The notes below the pieces were generated by a model, which saw only the letters and a list, made by a program, of their open reading frames with translations, did no database searches and was not told where the DNA came from. A program made the position numbers and the translations under genes. From contig JBMONF010000019.1 in the NCBI GenBank assembly GCA_049323455.1, positions 186,001-250,000 on the forward strand: 64,000 bases of DNA, written 5' to 3'. Positions 63,454 to 64,000 of the stretch are shown here, in pieces (the stretch's first letter is position 1; each line of letters starts with the position of its first letter). This DNA is from Hypericibacter sp049323455 (GTDB lineage Bacteria; Pseudomonadota; Alphaproteobacteria; Dongiales; Dongiaceae).

Positions 63454-63498
63454 TTGCCGACCGCAAATTCGTATGCTATTGTCATACACATTCATACG
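63454..63498 (+). promoter_or_regulatory. Predicted promoter and operator of the tacA-tacT pair
   Basis: TTGCCG (63454-63459), 17-nt spacer, TATTGT (63477-63482). The -10 is embraced by GTATG (63471) and CATAC (63483), and CGTATG (63470-63475) / CATACG (63493-63498) make a wider inverted pair. Toxin-antitoxin operons typically repress themselves at such sites. Confidence 0.5.
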
Positions 63499-63516
63499 TG
63501 TTGAGAACATCGCATC

Positions 63517-63780
63517 ATGACAACTTCCGTCCTGAGTGTGCGCGTCAGCGAGGAGGAGCGCAGCCTCCTGGAGGCGGCGTCCGAGCAGGCGCGGACCAGC
63601 CTCAGCGATTTCATCCGGCGCAAGGCGCTCGAAGCGGCCGAGATCGACGTCCTTGAGCGTCGGATCGTCACCATCCCGGCCAAGGACTGGGAGAGGTTTG
63701 AGGCCTGGGCGGACCGCCCGCCGCAGAAGATCGCCGCGCTTGAGGAGCTCGCGCGCACCGATCCTGCATGGCGGGCATAA
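63517..63780 (+). CDS. TacA-like DUF1778 antitoxin
   Basis: 87 residues. The N-terminal ribbon-helix-helix domain reads VLSVRVSEEERSLLEAASEQ and SLSDFIRRKALEAA, the DUF1778 pattern; the C-terminal tail (IPAKDWERFEAWADRPP) is the toxin-neutralising region. It overlaps the next gene by 13 nt. Antitoxins of this group bind their own promoter together with a GNAT toxin. Confidence 0.9.
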   Translation: MTTSVLSVRVSEEERSLLEAASEQARTSLSDFIRRKALEAAEIDVLERRIVTIPAKDWERFEAWADRPPQKIAALEELARTDPAWRA

Positions 63781-64000
63781 CTGCGCCGCGGCCGCTCGCC
63801 GAAACCGACGACCGCAACGGCTTCGATTGCGGCCGGGAGTCGATGAACCAATGGTTCCGGCGTCACGCCTGGGCCAATCACGCTGCCGGCCTCTCGCGCA
63901 CCAATGTCATTTGCGACGCGGCTACGAGAGAGATCGTCGGCTATGTCACCTTGAGCGCGGCGCAGATCGAGCGGGCCGCCCTGCCCAAGCCGCAGCAGCG
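63768..64000 (+). CDS. TacT-like GNAT acetyltransferase toxin (3' end outside window)
   Basis: 77 codons are visible before the window ends. The reading starts MAGITAPRPLAETDDRNGFD, then CGRESMNQWFRRHAWANHAA and EIVGYVTLSAAQIE. F.CG...L/M..W.R.HA..N follows the opening of TacT-family toxins, which acetylate aminoacyl-tRNAs. The catalytic Tyr and acetyl-CoA motif lie beyond the window. The start is inside the end of the antitoxin gene. Confidence 0.85.
   Translation, partial: MAGITAPRPLAETDDRNGFDCGRESMNQWFRRHAWANHAAGLSRTNVICDAATREIVGYVTLSAAQIERAALPKPQQ

Overview
The window is a GC-rich bacterial chromosome segment, almost certainly from an alphaproteobacterium. Four things point there: the order aroA-cmk-rpsA-ihfB-lapA-pyrF-trpFBA-accD-folC, alpha-type AddA/AddB, a ChvI-ChvG-HprK-RapZ-PTS cluster, and a DivL-type kinase with tyrosine at the phosphorylation site, beside ahcY and tsaE. 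A Rhodospirillales-like lineage is plausible, but the sequence alone does not fix the taxon.

Region by region. 0.2-13.4 kb is housekeeping: a TIGR02300 zinc-ribbon protein, aroA, cmk, rpsA (with a clear terminator), ihfB, lapA, pyrF, a membrane protein, trpF-trpB-trpA-accD with mostly overlapping start/stop codons, then folC. 13.4-17.3 kb is an accessory islet. It holds an inverted-repeat element, a decayed transposase tail and a large FecR/RTX/nidogen-like secreted protein, and it is bracketed by the folC 3' end and a second, decayed copy of that end. 17.4-18.6 kb is serine-glyoxylate aminotransferase (minus strand). 19.0-25.3 kb is a cell-envelope cluster: a PepSY protein, an ABC exporter pair, an anchored beta-rich periplasmic protein, a COG4705/DUF347 membrane protein, a truncated second copy of the periplasmic gene, and a two-component system.

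25.6-40.6 kb (mostly minus strand) carries trxA, addA, addB, murU, amgK, tsaE, a plus-strand thioredoxin-reductase-like ferredoxin-NADP reductase, divL and ahcY. 40.8-47.2 kb is the regulatory phosphotransferase system: EI, HPr, EIIA-Man, RapZ, HprK, and ChvG/ChvI. 47.5-54.9 kb holds a HugZ/PNPOx-like protein, two paralogous glycine-zipper lipoproteins, polA, a small zinc-finger protein, an ABC ATPase without a permease beside it, and a lipoprotein alpha/beta hydrolase.

55.1-62.7 kb looks like one catabolic locus: an RpiR-family regulator with an obvious operator, an amidase, a Tat-exported peptide-type binding protein, two permeases and a fused double ATPase. The window ends with a DUF3572 protein, tRNA-Arg(CCG), and a TacA/TacT-type toxin-antitoxin pair whose toxin runs off the edge. 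Six intergenic copies of a CCCTCACC...GGTGAGGGG palindromic repeat family are scattered from 2.3 to 39.3 kb.
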